A stretch of 35,947 nt of DNA from NCBI RefSeq assembly GCF_025465255.1, contig NZ_JAODNI010000154.1:1-35947 (forward strand). Reading direction: 5' to 3'. Below are positions 1 to 9,586 of the stretch, in pieces. Source of the DNA: Pseudonocardia sp. (lineage in GTDB: Bacteria > Actinomycetota > Actinomycetes > Mycobacteriales > Pseudonocardiaceae). Position numbers and translations under genes: made by a program. The notes beneath the pieces are model-generated. The model was not told where the DNA came from. It was given only the letters and a program-made list of their open reading frames with translations, and did no database searches. Position 1 is the stretch's first letter, and the number at the start of each line of letters is the position of its first letter.

Positions 1-9
1 CAACATGGG

Positions 10-41
10 AATGGTCCCGTAGCTTCGGCTACGGGACCATT
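10..41. terminator. Strong intrinsic terminator hairpin
   Basis: A perfect 14-bp inverted repeat (10-23 with 28-41) closes on a TTCG tetraloop (24-27), and the stem ends in AA/TT. The right arm runs into TTCTGC, so there is a short T-rich tail on the plus strand. Because the stem is symmetric with A-rich left and T-rich right flanks, it could end transcription in either direction. It most likely ends the gene to the left of the window. Confidence 0.85.
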
Positions 42-80
42 TCTGCATTCTCGGGGAACGATTCCGGCGCGGGCGTAGCC

Positions 81-131
81 GCGTGAGCGGCACTTTCGTG
101 CCGGCCTGGCGCGCGAGAGCGCCGTTCACGC
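81..131. repeat. REP-like long imperfect palindrome
   Basis: The left arm 81-98 (GCGTGAGCGGCACTTTCG) and right arm 114-131 (CGAGAGCGCCGTTCACGC) form an 18-position stem with 15 Watson-Crick pairs, two G-U pairs and one mismatch, around a 15-base loop. A smaller hairpin (CGGCAC TTTC GTGCCG, 88-103) is nested in the left half. Compensating G-U pairs suggest a maintained RNA or cruciform structure. Arms reading GCGTGA...GGCACTTTCG look like dispersed intergenic palindromes I associate with Pseudonocardiaceae genomes, but I see only one copy in this window. Confidence 0.55.
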
Positions 132-159
132 AGAAGGCTGTACGTCCTCCCAGCAGAAG

Positions 160-208
160 AGCCGTTCGTGATGCTGATGATCGGTACCGAGTCGGACGGC
201 GAACGGCT
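160..208. repeat. 9-bp perfect inverted repeat with 31-base spacer
   Basis: AGCCGTTCG at 160-168 is exactly complementary to CGAACGGCT at 200-208. The core CGTTCG/CGAACG recurs as the palindrome at 417-429 just before the nitrilase ribosome site, so these could be binding sites of one regulator. No function can be assigned from the sequence. Confidence 0.3.
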
Positions 209-441
209 GCGATGTTCCTATCCAGGCCGAGCTGTGCACAAGATCGGCAGTCTTGCCGTCTGACTCCGGGCCGCGGCCACGACCGAAGTGCTCTCATCGT
301 TCAGCCGCTTCTGAATCCGTCCGGTGCCCAGACCCGCTCCGTCGTGTTCTATCCCGTCGTGATGGATGACCATCACCCGGCTACCGGACGCCGCGTCCCT
401 CCTGTGAAGATTCGGGCGTTCGGCGAACGAGAGGGACAGGG

Positions 442-1392
442 ATGAGCACGACGGATCCGTCGGAGGCGCGGCGGGTCGCCGCCGTCCAGATGCAGGCCGT
501 GCTGGGCGACGTCGACGCGAACCTCGAGCAGGCGGGGCGGCTGGTGTCCGAGGCCGCACGCGACGGCGCCGAGTGGATCGCCCTGCCGGAGTTCTTCACC
601 AGCGGGGTGGCGTTCCTGCCGTCGGTCGCCGCGGCGGCGCAGCCGATCGACGGGCCCGCCGTGCAGGCGATGCAGAGCTGGGCCGCGGCGTACGACGTCC
701 TGCTCAGCGGCAGCCTCCTGGTGCGTGACCCCGACGGTGAGGTGCGCAACGCCGTTCTGCTCGTGGACCGCACCGGTATCCGCGGCCGGCACGACAAGGA
801 CCTCCCGACGATGTGGGAGAACGCCCTGTACGTCGGTGGTTCGGACGACGGCGTGGTCGTCGTCGACGACACCACGATCGGGCTGGCGGTCTGCTGGGAG
901 CTGACGCGCCGACAGACGGTCACCCGCCTCGCCGGCCGCGTCGACGTGGTGCTCGGCGGAAGCGGCTGGTGGACGGTCCCGCGCTGGCAGCCACGTCGGG
1001 TGTTCGACGCGTGGGACGCGGCCAACACTGCGCGGGCGACCGAGGCACCTGCGCGCTTCGCCCGGCACGTCGGGGCTGCGGTGGTGCACGCGTCCCACAG
1101 CGGCGAGGTGGCGTGCCCCATGCCCGGGCTGCCGCCGCTTCGCTACCGGGGAGGCTTCGTGCCCGCCACCGGTGTCTGGTCCGCCGACGGGACCGTCCTC
1201 GCGATGGCTCCCACGCCGGAACCGCAGGTGGTGGTCGCCGACCTGCCACTGCGCCGCTCGGCTCCGGTGCCGCCGCCCGGCTCGTACTGGCTGACCCCGC
1301 CCGGGCTGCTGCCGCTGTTCGCCTGGCACCAGCAGCGCTGGCACGGCCGGCGGTGGTACGCGAAGCACCAGCGCTCCGCGCCCGTCGCCTGA
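442..1392 (+). CDS. Nitrilase-superfamily carbon-nitrogen hydrolase
   Basis: This 316-residue cytoplasmic enzyme belongs to the carbon-nitrogen hydrolase (nitrilase/amidase) superfamily. The Glu-Lys-Cys catalytic triad is visible: Glu50 in LPEFF, Lys119 in RHDKDLP and Cys151 in AVCWELTR. Family members hydrolyse nitriles, amides or N-carbamoyl compounds through a thioester on the cysteine. The substrate cannot be read from the sequence; the Trp-rich stretch around residues 173-182 after the nucleophile is not a signature I can assign. The ATG start at 442 follows a GAGAGGGACAGGG ribosome site. The gene converges on the dhaM gene with only five bases between the stop codons, so it is probably transcribed alone. 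Confidence 0.88.
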   Translation: MSTTDPSEARRVAAVQMQAVLGDVDANLEQAGRLVSEAARDGAEWIALPEFFTSGVAFLPSVAAAAQPIDGPAVQAMQSWAAAYDVLLSGSLLVRDPDGEVRNAVLLVDRTGIRGRHDKDLPTMWENALYVGGSDDGVVVVDDTTIGLAVCWELTRRQTVTRLAGRVDVVLGGSGWWTVPRWQPRRVFDAWDAANTARATEAPARFARHVGAAVVHASHSGEVACPMPGLPPLRYRGGFVPATGVWSADGTVLAMAPTPEPQVVVADLPLRRSAPVPPPGSYWLTPPGLLPLFAWHQQRWHGRRWYAKHQRSAPVA

Positions 1393-1397
1393 GGCCC

Positions 1398-3860
1398 TCA
1401 GTCCGCCGGGCTGATCAGTTCCCGGACGCGGGCGGGGCCGTCGGCGGCCAGCGCTCGCGCGGCCAGCGCCGCGGCCGCTCCGCGGTCCACCGCCCGCACC
1501 GCCTGCTTGATTCCGGGCACCGCGGCCGGGCCGACGCTCAGCTCCCGCACACCGAGCCCGATCAGCACCGCCGCGGCGTGCTCGTCCGCGGCGAGCTCAC
1601 CGCACACCGCGACGAGCGCGCGGCCCTGGGCGCCGCGGCAGACGAAGTCGATCAGCCGCAGCACGCCCGGGTCGAGTGGGTCGCCGAGCCCGGCCACGGC
1701 AGGGTTGCCGCGCTCCGCGGCCAGCGCGTACTGCGTCAGGTCGTTCGTCCCGATGCTGAAGAAGTCGACGTGCGGGGCGAAGGACGCGGCGCGCAGGGCC
1801 GCCGCCGGAACCTCCACCATCATCCCGACCTGCAGGTCGGGTGGGGTCCCGCGCCCGACCGCCGCGATCGCCTCATCGAGCAGGCGCCGGGCGTCGAGCA
1901 GCTCCTCGCACGTGCTCACCATGGGGAACATCAGGCTGACCGGAACGTCGTGGGCGACCCGCACGACGGCGAGCAGCTGGTCGGCCAGCAGCTGGGGCCG
2001 GGCCAGCGAGAGCCGTAGCCCCCGCACGCCGAGGAACGGGTTCGCCTCGACCGGTCCGGGCAGGTAGGGCAGCGGCTTGTCCCCGCCGACGTCGAGGGTG
2101 CGCAGCGTGATCCGCCTGCCGCCGAACGCCTTCGCGATCTCCCGGTAGACGCGCTCCTGCTCGTCGACGTCGGGGGCCTGCGTCCGCCCCAGGAACAGGA
2201 ACTCGGTCCGCACGAGACCGGCCAGGTCCGCTCCGGCCGCAGCGGCGGCCCGGGCTTCGGCGGGCGACCCGACGTTCGCGCCCACGAGGACGTGCACACC
2301 GTCGCCGGTCACGGCCGGCGACGCGGACTCGGCGAGCGCGTGGCGGTTCCTCTCGGCGAGGGCGGCGCCTCGCGCCCGGAACCGGCCGGCGATCTCGGGG
2401 GAGGGGTCGACGACGAGCTCGCCGGTCCCGCCGTCGACAGCCAGCAGCGTGCCGGGGTCGAGACCGAGGACGGCCGGGCCCGCACCGCAGATCACCGGGA
2501 TGCCGCGGGCGCGGGCCAGGATCGCGCTGTGCGCGGTCGGGCTGCCGAACGCGAGCACGATCGCGACGACCCGGCCGGTGTCCAGCGCCGCCACCTCGGC
2601 CGGGGCCAGGTCACCCGCGACCACCACGCCGCTCAGGTCCGGCGCGGTCCCCTGCTCCCCGTGCAGCGCGCGCAGGACCTGCTGCCCGAGGTCGTACACG
2701 TCGGCCGCCCGCGCCCGCAGGTACGGGTCGGCGAGGGCCTCCAGCTCGCCCGCCACCCGCAGGACGGCGGCGCACCACGCGGGCTCTGCCGCCCGGCCCG
2801 CGCGGATCCGTGCGCGGGCGTCGTCGAGCAGGTCGGGATCGGCGAGGAGGACGAGATGGGCGTCGAAGATCGCCGCGGCGTCGGTGTCGGCGTGCCCGGC
2901 GATGTCGTCGCGGACCCGCCGGATCTCGCTCTGCGCGGTGGCCAGGGCGTCGTCGAGCCGGGCGAGATCCGCCTCCGGGGAGTCCGTGCCGGCGTCGGGC
3001 ACGTCGAAGGTGTCCCCCGAGGTGTCGGACGCGTGTGGCAGGGCGGCGGGGCCCACCCCGATGCCGGGGGCGGCGCCGAGGGGCCCTCCTCGGTGATCCG
3101 TCAAGGCCGGTGACACGGGCTCCGGGTCCGTGGCCGACTCGCCGAAGGCGTCGGCGGCCAGCGCGACCAACTCGTCGAGACACGTGCGGGCCTGCGGCCC
3201 GTCGGCACGCACCTCGACCTCGTGACCCTGCAGGACGGCGAGGGTGGCCACCTTGGACAGGCTCGTCGCGGGCACCCACGCCGAACCCGCGGTCGCGTTG
3301 CGTAGGTGCACCCGGGCATCGAGCGCAGCCACCCGGCGCACGAGGCGCGCCGCGGGGCGGGCGTGCAGTCCGTGGGCGTTGGTGACGAGGAAGGATCCCT
3401 CGATCCCTCCGGGATCGGCGTGGGAAGCCGGTTCCGCCGGAGCCGGGGCCGGAGCGGTCCCGACGTGGGACTGCTTGGCCTGCAGCGCCCCCTCGGCCTC
3501 GGCCGCGACCTCGGTGGGGGAGCAGCCCCCTGCGGCGGCGACGGCCGCCACGACCAGCCCCTCGACCAACGGCGCCGCGCAGAGCAGGGTGCGCTCCCGC
3601 ACCTCGTCGTCGAGCATGTCCAGCGCCAGCTCGGCCGAGAGCACGGCGCTACCCAGGTCCGTGAGCACGACGACGCCGTCACCCCGGTCGGCGTCGGTCA
3701 CCGCGTCGAGGATCTGCACGGCATCGGTGCCGAACGTGGTCGCATCCAGCCCGGCGGCGACGACCATCCGCACGTCCTGGTCGTGGACCATCTCCCCGGC
3801 CAGGGCCACGGCCGCGTCGGCCAGCGCGCGGCTGTGGGACACCACGACGATCCCTGTCAT
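1398..3860 (-). CDS. dhaM: DhaM-type PTS phosphotransferase: EIIA(Dha)-HPr-Enzyme I fusion
   Basis: This 820-residue protein carries a whole PEP phosphorelay. An EIIA(Dha) domain (residues 1-130) has phospho-His9 in VVSHS. An HPr domain (about 153-240) has His166 in GLHARPA. A full-length Enzyme I (about 265-820) has His444 in SPTAHSAILAR, the GTNDLTQY PEP-site motif and the late VCGE motif. E. coli DhaM carries only an N-terminal EI fragment and needs the general Enzyme I and HPr; this version should work alone. Phosphate would pass from PEP to His444, His166, His9 and then to ADP bound on DhaL. The gene is third of three, three bases after dhaL. Ala/Pro-rich linkers join the domains. Confidence 0.92.
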   Translation of the reverse strand: MTGIVVVSHSRALADAAVALAGEMVHDQDVRMVVAAGLDATTFGTDAVQILDAVTDADRGDGVVVLTDLGSAVLSAELALDMLDDEVRERTLLCAAPLVEGLVVAAVAAAGGCSPTEVAAEAEGALQAKQSHVGTAPAPAPAEPASHADPGGIEGSFLVTNAHGLHARPAARLVRRVAALDARVHLRNATAGSAWVPATSLSKVATLAVLQGHEVEVRADGPQARTCLDELVALAADAFGESATDPEPVSPALTDHRGGPLGAAPGIGVGPAALPHASDTSGDTFDVPDAGTDSPEADLARLDDALATAQSEIRRVRDDIAGHADTDAAAIFDAHLVLLADPDLLDDARARIRAGRAAEPAWCAAVLRVAGELEALADPYLRARAADVYDLGQQVLRALHGEQGTAPDLSGVVVAGDLAPAEVAALDTGRVVAIVLAFGSPTAHSAILARARGIPVICGAGPAVLGLDPGTLLAVDGGTGELVVDPSPEIAGRFRARGAALAERNRHALAESASPAVTGDGVHVLVGANVGSPAEARAAAAAGADLAGLVRTEFLFLGRTQAPDVDEQERVYREIAKAFGGRRITLRTLDVGGDKPLPYLPGPVEANPFLGVRGLRLSLARPQLLADQLLAVVRVAHDVPVSLMFPMVSTCEELLDARRLLDEAIAAVGRGTPPDLQVGMMVEVPAAALRAASFAPHVDFFSIGTNDLTQYALAAERGNPAVAGLGDPLDPGVLRLIDFVCRGAQGRALVAVCGELAADEHAAAVLIGLGVRELSVGPAAVPGIKQAVRAVDRGAAAALAARALAADGPARVRELISPAD

Positions 3861-3863
3861 GGC

Positions 3864-4529
3864 TCAGGCCTGCCCGTCGGCGCCCGTGCCGAGCGCGGCC
3901 ACCGCTGCCTCCACGAGCAGCGTCGCCGACGCCGAGCCGGGATCCTGGTGACCGATGCTGCGTTCGCCCAGGTAGCTGGCCCGGCCCTTGCGGGCGACTC
4001 GGCCGGCGGTGTCGTCGCGGCCCGCCGCTGCGGCGGCCGCGGCCGCCGCGAGCGCGGTGTCCAGCGGGGCGCCGGACGCCAGCCGGGCCTCCAGCGCGTC
4101 GACCGCCGGGGCCAGGGCGTCGACCATCGTCTTGTCGCCGATCTCGGTGCGCCCGCGAGCGGCCACGCCTTCCAGCCCGGCGCGCAGGGCCTTCGCGAAT
4201 CCGGCGGCGTCGAGCGGACCGGCGTCACCGGCCGCGGCGGCCATGCGCAGGAACAGGGTGCCGTAGAGCGGGCCCGCGGCGCCGCCGACGGTGCTCACCA
4301 GGGTGCGACCCACGAGCTTCAGCAGCGGTCCCGGTTCCGTGCCGGCGTCGGCGTCGATCGCCGCGACCACTGCAGCCATCCCGCGGTGCATGTTGGATCC
4401 GTGGTCCGCGTCGCCGATCTCGGAGTCGAGGGCGGTGAGGTGGTCGCTGTTCTCGGCGACCCGGAGGCCGAACTCGTGCAGCCAGGTCCGCAGCGCGCGG
4501 CCGTCGATGGTGGTGCTGGTGTCGGTCAT
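3864..4529 (-). CDS. dhaL: DhaL, ADP-binding subunit of the PTS-type dihydroxyacetone kinase
   Basis: This 221-residue protein holds the ADP/Mg cofactor that is re-phosphorylated in place by DhaM. The Asp cluster that binds Mg-ADP is intact in SEIGDADHGSNM (about residues 36-47), and the conserved glycine-rich turn GGAAGPLYGT follows in the middle of the helical barrel. The length is normal for the family. Ala runs around residues 145-160 are typical of high-GC actinobacteria. It follows dhaK with one base between stop and start and precedes dhaM by three bases, so the three are co-transcribed. Intact Mg sites here contrast with the altered active site of the DhaK partner. Confidence 0.93.
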   Translation of the reverse strand: MTDTSTTIDGRALRTWLHEFGLRVAENSDHLTALDSEIGDADHGSNMHRGMAAVVAAIDADAGTEPGPLLKLVGRTLVSTVGGAAGPLYGTLFLRMAAAAGDAGPLDAAGFAKALRAGLEGVAARGRTEIGDKTMVDALAPAVDALEARLASGAPLDTALAAAAAAAAAGRDDTAGRVARKGRASYLGERSIGHQDPGSASATLLVEAAVAALGTGADGQA

Positions 4530-4530
4530 G

Positions 4531-5550
4531 TCACATCCCCCAACGCAGAGCGGCCGTGTGGACGGGTGCGTCCCACAGCGAGATCAGTTCGTCGTCGAGC
4601 TCGAGGACCGTGAGTGCGGCCCCCGACTGCTCAAGCGACGTGATGAAGTTGCCGACGATGCGGCGGACGGGCTCGACGCCCGCGTCGCGCAGGCACCGGT
4701 CCACCTCGCCGTAGAGCAGGTGCAGCTCCGAGGACGGGGTGCCGCCCATGCCGCTGAGCATCGCCAGCACCGGGGCGCCCGGTGTGGGCGCCAGGTCGGT
4801 CAGCACCTCGGAGACGATCAGCGCGGCGAGCTCCCGGGCGCTGCGCATGGGTACGCGCCGACGCCCGGGCTCGCCGCTGATGCCGATGCCCAGTTCGATC
4901 TCCCCGTCGGGCAGCGTGAAGATCGGCCGGCCGGCCACGGGCGGCGTACACGAGGACAGCCCGACCCCGAACGAGCGGGCGCGGTGGACGACGCGGCGCG
5001 CCACGCCCGCGACGACGTCCAGCGCCTGCCCGCGCTCGGCCGCGGCCCCCGCGAGCTTCTCGACGAGCACGGTCGCGCCGAGCCCGCGCCGGCCGGCCGT
5101 GCCGGGCGTGTCGAGGACCGCCACGTCGTCGTTGACCACGACGGTCTCGACGGCCGCTCCGTCGATGGCGGCCAGTTCGGCGGCCATCTCGAAGTTCATG
5201 ACCTCGCCGGGGAAGTTCTTGACGACGTGCAGCACGCCGGCGCCGGCGTCGGCCGCGTGGGTGGCGGCGAGGATCTGGTCGGGCACGGGGGAGCTGAACA
5301 CCTGGCCCGGGGCTGCGGCGTCGAGCATCCCGTGGCCGACGAAACCGGTGTGCAGGGGCTCGCATCCCGAACCGCCGCCGGAGATCACGCCCACCTTGCC
5401 GGGGACCGGCCCGTCCGCCCGGACGACGATGCCGTTCGCCGTGTCGTAGCGCAGGACCCCGGGGTGGGCGGCCGCGAGGCCGACGAGGGAGTCCCGGACC
5501 GCCTCACCGGGGTCGTTGAGGAACTTGCGCATGGTGGCCGTGGGCAACAC
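4531..5550 (-). CDS. dhaK: DhaK-like ketose kinase substrate subunit with altered catalytic residues
   Basis: The DhaK fold is well conserved end to end: MRKFLNDP start region, SGGGSG phosphate loop, NFEMAAEL, TAGRRG, GEPG and a final WDAPVHT. The key residues differ, however. With the family-conserved Met (5532) as residue 1, Cys57 sits at E. coli His56, Glu110 at Asp109 and Ser219 at His218, the residue that binds dihydroxyacetone covalently. The kinase may therefore use another ketose or another mechanism. Start choice: AGGAGG (5555-5560) is four bases from GTG 5550 and seven from TTG 5547, but 22 from ATG 5532. The GTG is reported, and the start remains uncertain by up to six codons. It is first in dhaKLM and divergent from a sugar ABC operon. 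Confidence 0.88.
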   Translation of the reverse strand: MLPTATMRKFLNDPGEAVRDSLVGLAAAHPGVLRYDTANGIVVRADGPVPGKVGVISGGGSGCEPLHTGFVGHGMLDAAAPGQVFSSPVPDQILAATHAADAGAGVLHVVKNFPGEVMNFEMAAELAAIDGAAVETVVVNDDVAVLDTPGTAGRRGLGATVLVEKLAGAAAERGQALDVVAGVARRVVHRARSFGVGLSSCTPPVAGRPIFTLPDGEIELGIGISGEPGRRRVPMRSARELAALIVSEVLTDLAPTPGAPVLAMLSGMGGTPSSELHLLYGEVDRCLRDAGVEPVRRIVGNFITSLEQSGAALTVLELDDELISLWDAPVHTAALRWGM

Positions 5551-5620
5551 GACGCCTCCTGTCGATCCGAGAGGATGAGTGCGCGCCCTGGCGCGACGAT
5601 GCGGGGAGCAGGTTCTCAGG

Positions 5621-5631
5621 TGATCAGACCA
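5621..5631. promoter_or_regulatory. GntR/FadR-type operator candidate on the dhaK side
   Basis: TGATCAGACCA is a one-mismatch copy of the perfect palindrome at 5750-5760. The similarity extends to 16 bases (TGATCAGACCACTTGG versus TGGTCAGACCACCTGG, two differences). The TGGTnnnACCA form matches operators of FadR-subfamily GntR repressors. The site overlaps the likely -10 box of dhaK. Confidence 0.5.
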
Positions 5632-5652
5632 CTTGGCCCGGGTCGGCGTCAA
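5623..5652 (-). promoter_or_regulatory. Candidate dhaKLM promoter
   Basis: On the minus strand a TTGACG -35 box (5647-5652) is followed after 18 bases by TCTGAT (5623-5628). The -10 box is only moderate, but it overlaps the operator-like site 5621-5631, and the implied transcript start leaves a leader of about 65 bases before dhaK. Confidence 0.5.
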
Positions 5653-5704
5653 CGAGCCGTCGAAACCACGGCTGCGAGGGCGGCCGACTAGGCCGTTTGC
5701 AGCA

Positions 5705-5734
5705 TTGACGGCCTGCGAGGGCCGCATTTATGGT
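5705..5734 (+). promoter_or_regulatory. Candidate promoter of the sugar ABC operon
   Basis: TTGACG (5705-5710) and TATGGT (5729-5734) are separated by 18 bases, a good fit to a housekeeping sigma promoter. The operator-like palindrome 5750-5760 begins about 15 bases after the -10 box, a position where a bound repressor would block initiation. Confidence 0.6.
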
Positions 5735-5749
5735 CTGCGTCACTCTCAT

Positions 5750-5760
5750 TGGTCAGACCA
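5750..5760. promoter_or_regulatory. GntR/FadR-type operator candidate on the ABC side
   Basis: TGGTCAGACCA is a perfect palindrome around a central A, of the TGGTnnnACCA type. It lies just downstream of the ABC operon -10 box and has a near-identical partner at 5621-5631 on the dhaK promoter. No regulator gene lies beside it, so the protein must be encoded elsewhere, or be the GntR at 26422-27111, which I consider unlikely. Confidence 0.55.
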
Positions 5761-5776
5761 CCTGGTCACCAGGTGG
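5758..5776. promoter_or_regulatory. 19-bp perfect palindrome before the ABC operon
   Basis: CCACCTGGT (5758-5766) and ACCAGGTGG (5768-5776) are exact complements around one base. The palindrome shares its first three bases with the end of the 5750-5760 site. It could be a second operator for the same or another regulator, or a leader hairpin, although a one-base loop makes a hairpin unlikely. It ends 22 bases before the ABC start codon. Confidence 0.5.
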
Positions 5777-5798
5777 CCTCATAGGCGAGGCGGGCGAC

Positions 5799-7384
<1,586 letters not shown>

Positions 7385-7385
<1 letters not shown>

Positions 7386-8479
7386 TGCCCGCGTCCCGTC
7401 GCCTGGCCCGCGCCTTCGCCGTCGAGGGCGTCGCGGTCGCCGTGATCTTCGTCGGCATGGTCGTCTTCTTCTCGCTGGCGAGCCCGTTCTTCCTCACCGG
7501 CGGCAACATCGCCAACCTGCTGGTCGAGACGGTGATCATCGCCCTGCTCGCCGCCGGCATGACGTTCGTCCTGGTGGTCGGGGGCATCGACCTCTCGGTG
7601 GGCTCGGTGACGGGCCTGAGCGCCGCCACCACGATGTGGGCGCTCATGTCGGGGCTGCCGCTGCCGGTCGGCCTGCTCGTCGGGATCGGGACCGGCCTCG
7701 TGGCCGGGGTCGTCAACGGCGCCGTCATCGCACTGCTCGGGGTGAACGACTTCATCGTCACGCTCGCGATGCTCAGTGTGGGGGCCGGGCTGCTGCAGGT
7801 GGTGACCTCGGACGTGCAGCTCACGGGCGTGCAGTCCGACGCCTTCGCGTGGCTGACCCAGGGGAGCGTCCTCGGCCTGCCCGCTCCGGTGCTGATCGCC
7901 GTCGTCGTGGTGCTGGTGCTCGAGTTCGTCCTGGTCGCCACCCCGTTCGGGCGCTCCGCCTACGCCGCCGGCATCGGGCCGCGGGCTGCCGAGCTGGCCG
8001 GGGTGCCGGTCCGGCGGGTGCGGTTCGGGGTCTACGTGCTCTCCGGTGCCTGCGCGGGCGGGGCGGGCGTGCTGCTCGCCTCGAAGCTGAACTCCGTGCA
8101 GTCGGGCCTCGGCAGCGGCTACGAGCTGACGGCCATCGCCGCCGCCGTCCTGGGTGGGATCAGCCTGGCCGGCGGGCGCGGCAGCGTGTGGCGGGCGGTG
8201 CTGGGCGCGGTGTTCCTCGGCACGCTCGGCCAGGGTCTGCAGATGCTGGGCGTCGACCCGCTGTGGTTCACGATCGTCACCGGTCTGTCCATCGTCGCCG
8301 CCGTCGCGCTCGATCGGGTCGTCGGGCGAGTCGCGCTCTCGCGGCTGCTCGGCGCGGACCGACCGACCGGCGGGCCCGCCGACCCGAGCACCCCCCTCCG
8401 CGACGCGGCCCTCGAGAACGAGGATCCCCGATCTGTCCAGCCGCTCGCCGGCTCCGCCCGAGAGGCACGAACGTCATGA
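7385..8479 (+). CDS. Sugar ABC importer permease 1, RbsC family
   Basis: This is a 364-residue membrane permease of the ribose/xylose class with about eight to ten hydrophobic segments. Family motifs are clear: GGIDLSVGSVTGLSA around residues 67-81, NDFIVTLAMLS near 120, and the late GGISLAGGRGS turn. The ATG at 7385 overlaps the ATPase stop by one base; a GTG directly before it is the alternative start. The C-terminal tail (after about residue 325) is hydrophilic and Pro-rich. The protein pairs with the next gene, so the pore is probably a heterodimer rather than the RbsC homodimer. Confidence 0.9.
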
Positions 8480-9531
8480 CCTCGCTGACCACATCCCCGG
8501 CGACCTCGCCCGGAACCTCACCGACATCTCCCACTGTGCGCCGCGGACCCGCCGGCCTGCTCCGCGAGGTCGTACGGCGGCCGAGCGCCGGTGTGGTTGG
8601 GCTGCTCGTGCTCATCTGCGCCGTGATGACGTTCCTCGCGCCGTCCTTCCTGACCTACGGCAACTGGTACAACCTCGCCCAGCAGATGGTGTTCGTCGCG
8701 CTGCTGGCGATCGGGATGACGATCGTGCTCATCACCGGTGGGATCGACCTGTCGGTCGGCTCGGTGCTCGGCCTCAGCGCGGGGGTGATGGCCTACCTGG
8801 TCAACCAGGGCATGATGTTCGGCCTCTGCCTGCTGCTCGCCGTCGCCGCCGGGGCGGCCCTGGGCCTGGTCAACGGGCTGGTGGTCACCAAGCTCGGCAT
8901 CCCCGACTTCGTCGCGACGCTCGCCATGCTCGGTGTCGCCGGCGGCCTGCTGTACCTGTGGACCGGGGGCGTGCCGTTCACCGGTTTCATGATCCCCGTC
9001 TACGACACGCTGGGTGGCGTGACGCCGCTGGTCGGCGACCTGACCGCCCCGATCCTCGCGATGGCGGTGATCGCGGTGGTCGTCGCGTTCATCATGCGCC
9101 GCACGAGCTTCGGACGGCACGCGTACGGGGTCGGCGGCAACCGCGAGGCCGCGCGGCTGTCCGGCGTGGACGTGGGCCGGGTGCGGGTCACCGCCTACGT
9201 CCTCAGCGGCACCCTCGCCGCCTGCGCGGGCGTGCTGCTGGCCGGGCGCACCACGGCCGTCGCGCCGACCATCGGCGTCGGCTACGAGATCCAGGCCATC
9301 GCCGCGGCCGTCATCGGCGGTGCCGCGCTGGCCGGTGGCCGGGGCCGGGTCCTCGGCGCCGTGCTCGGCGCGCTGACGCTCACCGTCGCGAGCAACGTCA
9401 TCAACCTCGCCTCCGTCAGCCCGACCTGGCAGCCGGTGGCGGTCGGCACGATCCTGCTGGTCGCCGTCGGGCTCGACCGCGCGAGCGCCTCTCTCTCCCG
9501 CCGGCTCGGCCGTGCCGCCCCGTCGCGGTGA
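8476..9531 (+). CDS. Sugar ABC importer permease 2, RbsC family
   Basis: This 351-residue permease is a paralog of the preceding one, with the same GGIDLSVGSVLGLSAG and PDFVATLAMLG motifs and the late GGAALAGGRGR turn. The N-terminus has a Thr/Ser/Pro-rich cytoplasmic leader of about 20 residues before the first hydrophobic segment. The ATG at 8476 overlaps the previous stop in an ATGA junction, with GAGAGG upstream. Two distinct permeases plus one tandem ATPase occur in importers for autoinducer-2, rhamnose and several polyols, but motifs alone do not identify the cargo. Confidence 0.9.
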   Translation: MTSLTTSPATSPGTSPTSPTVRRGPAGLLREVVRRPSAGVVGLLVLICAVMTFLAPSFLTYGNWYNLAQQMVFVALLAIGMTIVLITGGIDLSVGSVLGLSAGVMAYLVNQGMMFGLCLLLAVAAGAALGLVNGLVVTKLGIPDFVATLAMLGVAGGLLYLWTGGVPFTGFMIPVYDTLGGVTPLVGDLTAPILAMAVIAVVVAFIMRRTSFGRHAYGVGGNREAARLSGVDVGRVRVTAYVLSGTLAACAGVLLAGRTTAVAPTIGVGYEIQAIAAAVIGGAALAGGRGRVLGAVLGALTLTVASNVINLASVSPTWQPVAVGTILLVAVGLDRASASLSRRLGRAAPSR

Positions 9532-9586
9532 CGGCCCCCGCCCGCACCCGCCGCACCCCTCTCCGATCTCCGTCCTGGAGGACGCC

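Larger units (their letters stand above)
42..441. other. Non-coding stretch upstream of the nitrilase gene
   Basis: About 400 bases separate the terminator from the first gene. I see no convincing coding frame here. The stretch holds a long imperfect palindrome (81-131), a second 9-bp inverted repeat (160-208), a 7-bp hairpin with arms 359-365 and 370-376 (GTGATGG / CCATCAC) and a 13-bp palindrome CGTTCGGCGAACG at 417-429, directly before the ribosome site. The nitrilase promoter must lie here, but I could not find well-matched -35 and -10 boxes. Confidence 0.5.

Noticed and set aside
83..445. A 120-codon plus-strand open frame before the nitrilase gene
   Set aside because: It spans the REP-like palindrome, has no ribosome site, and encodes an Arg/Pro-rich sequence without similarity to a known protein.
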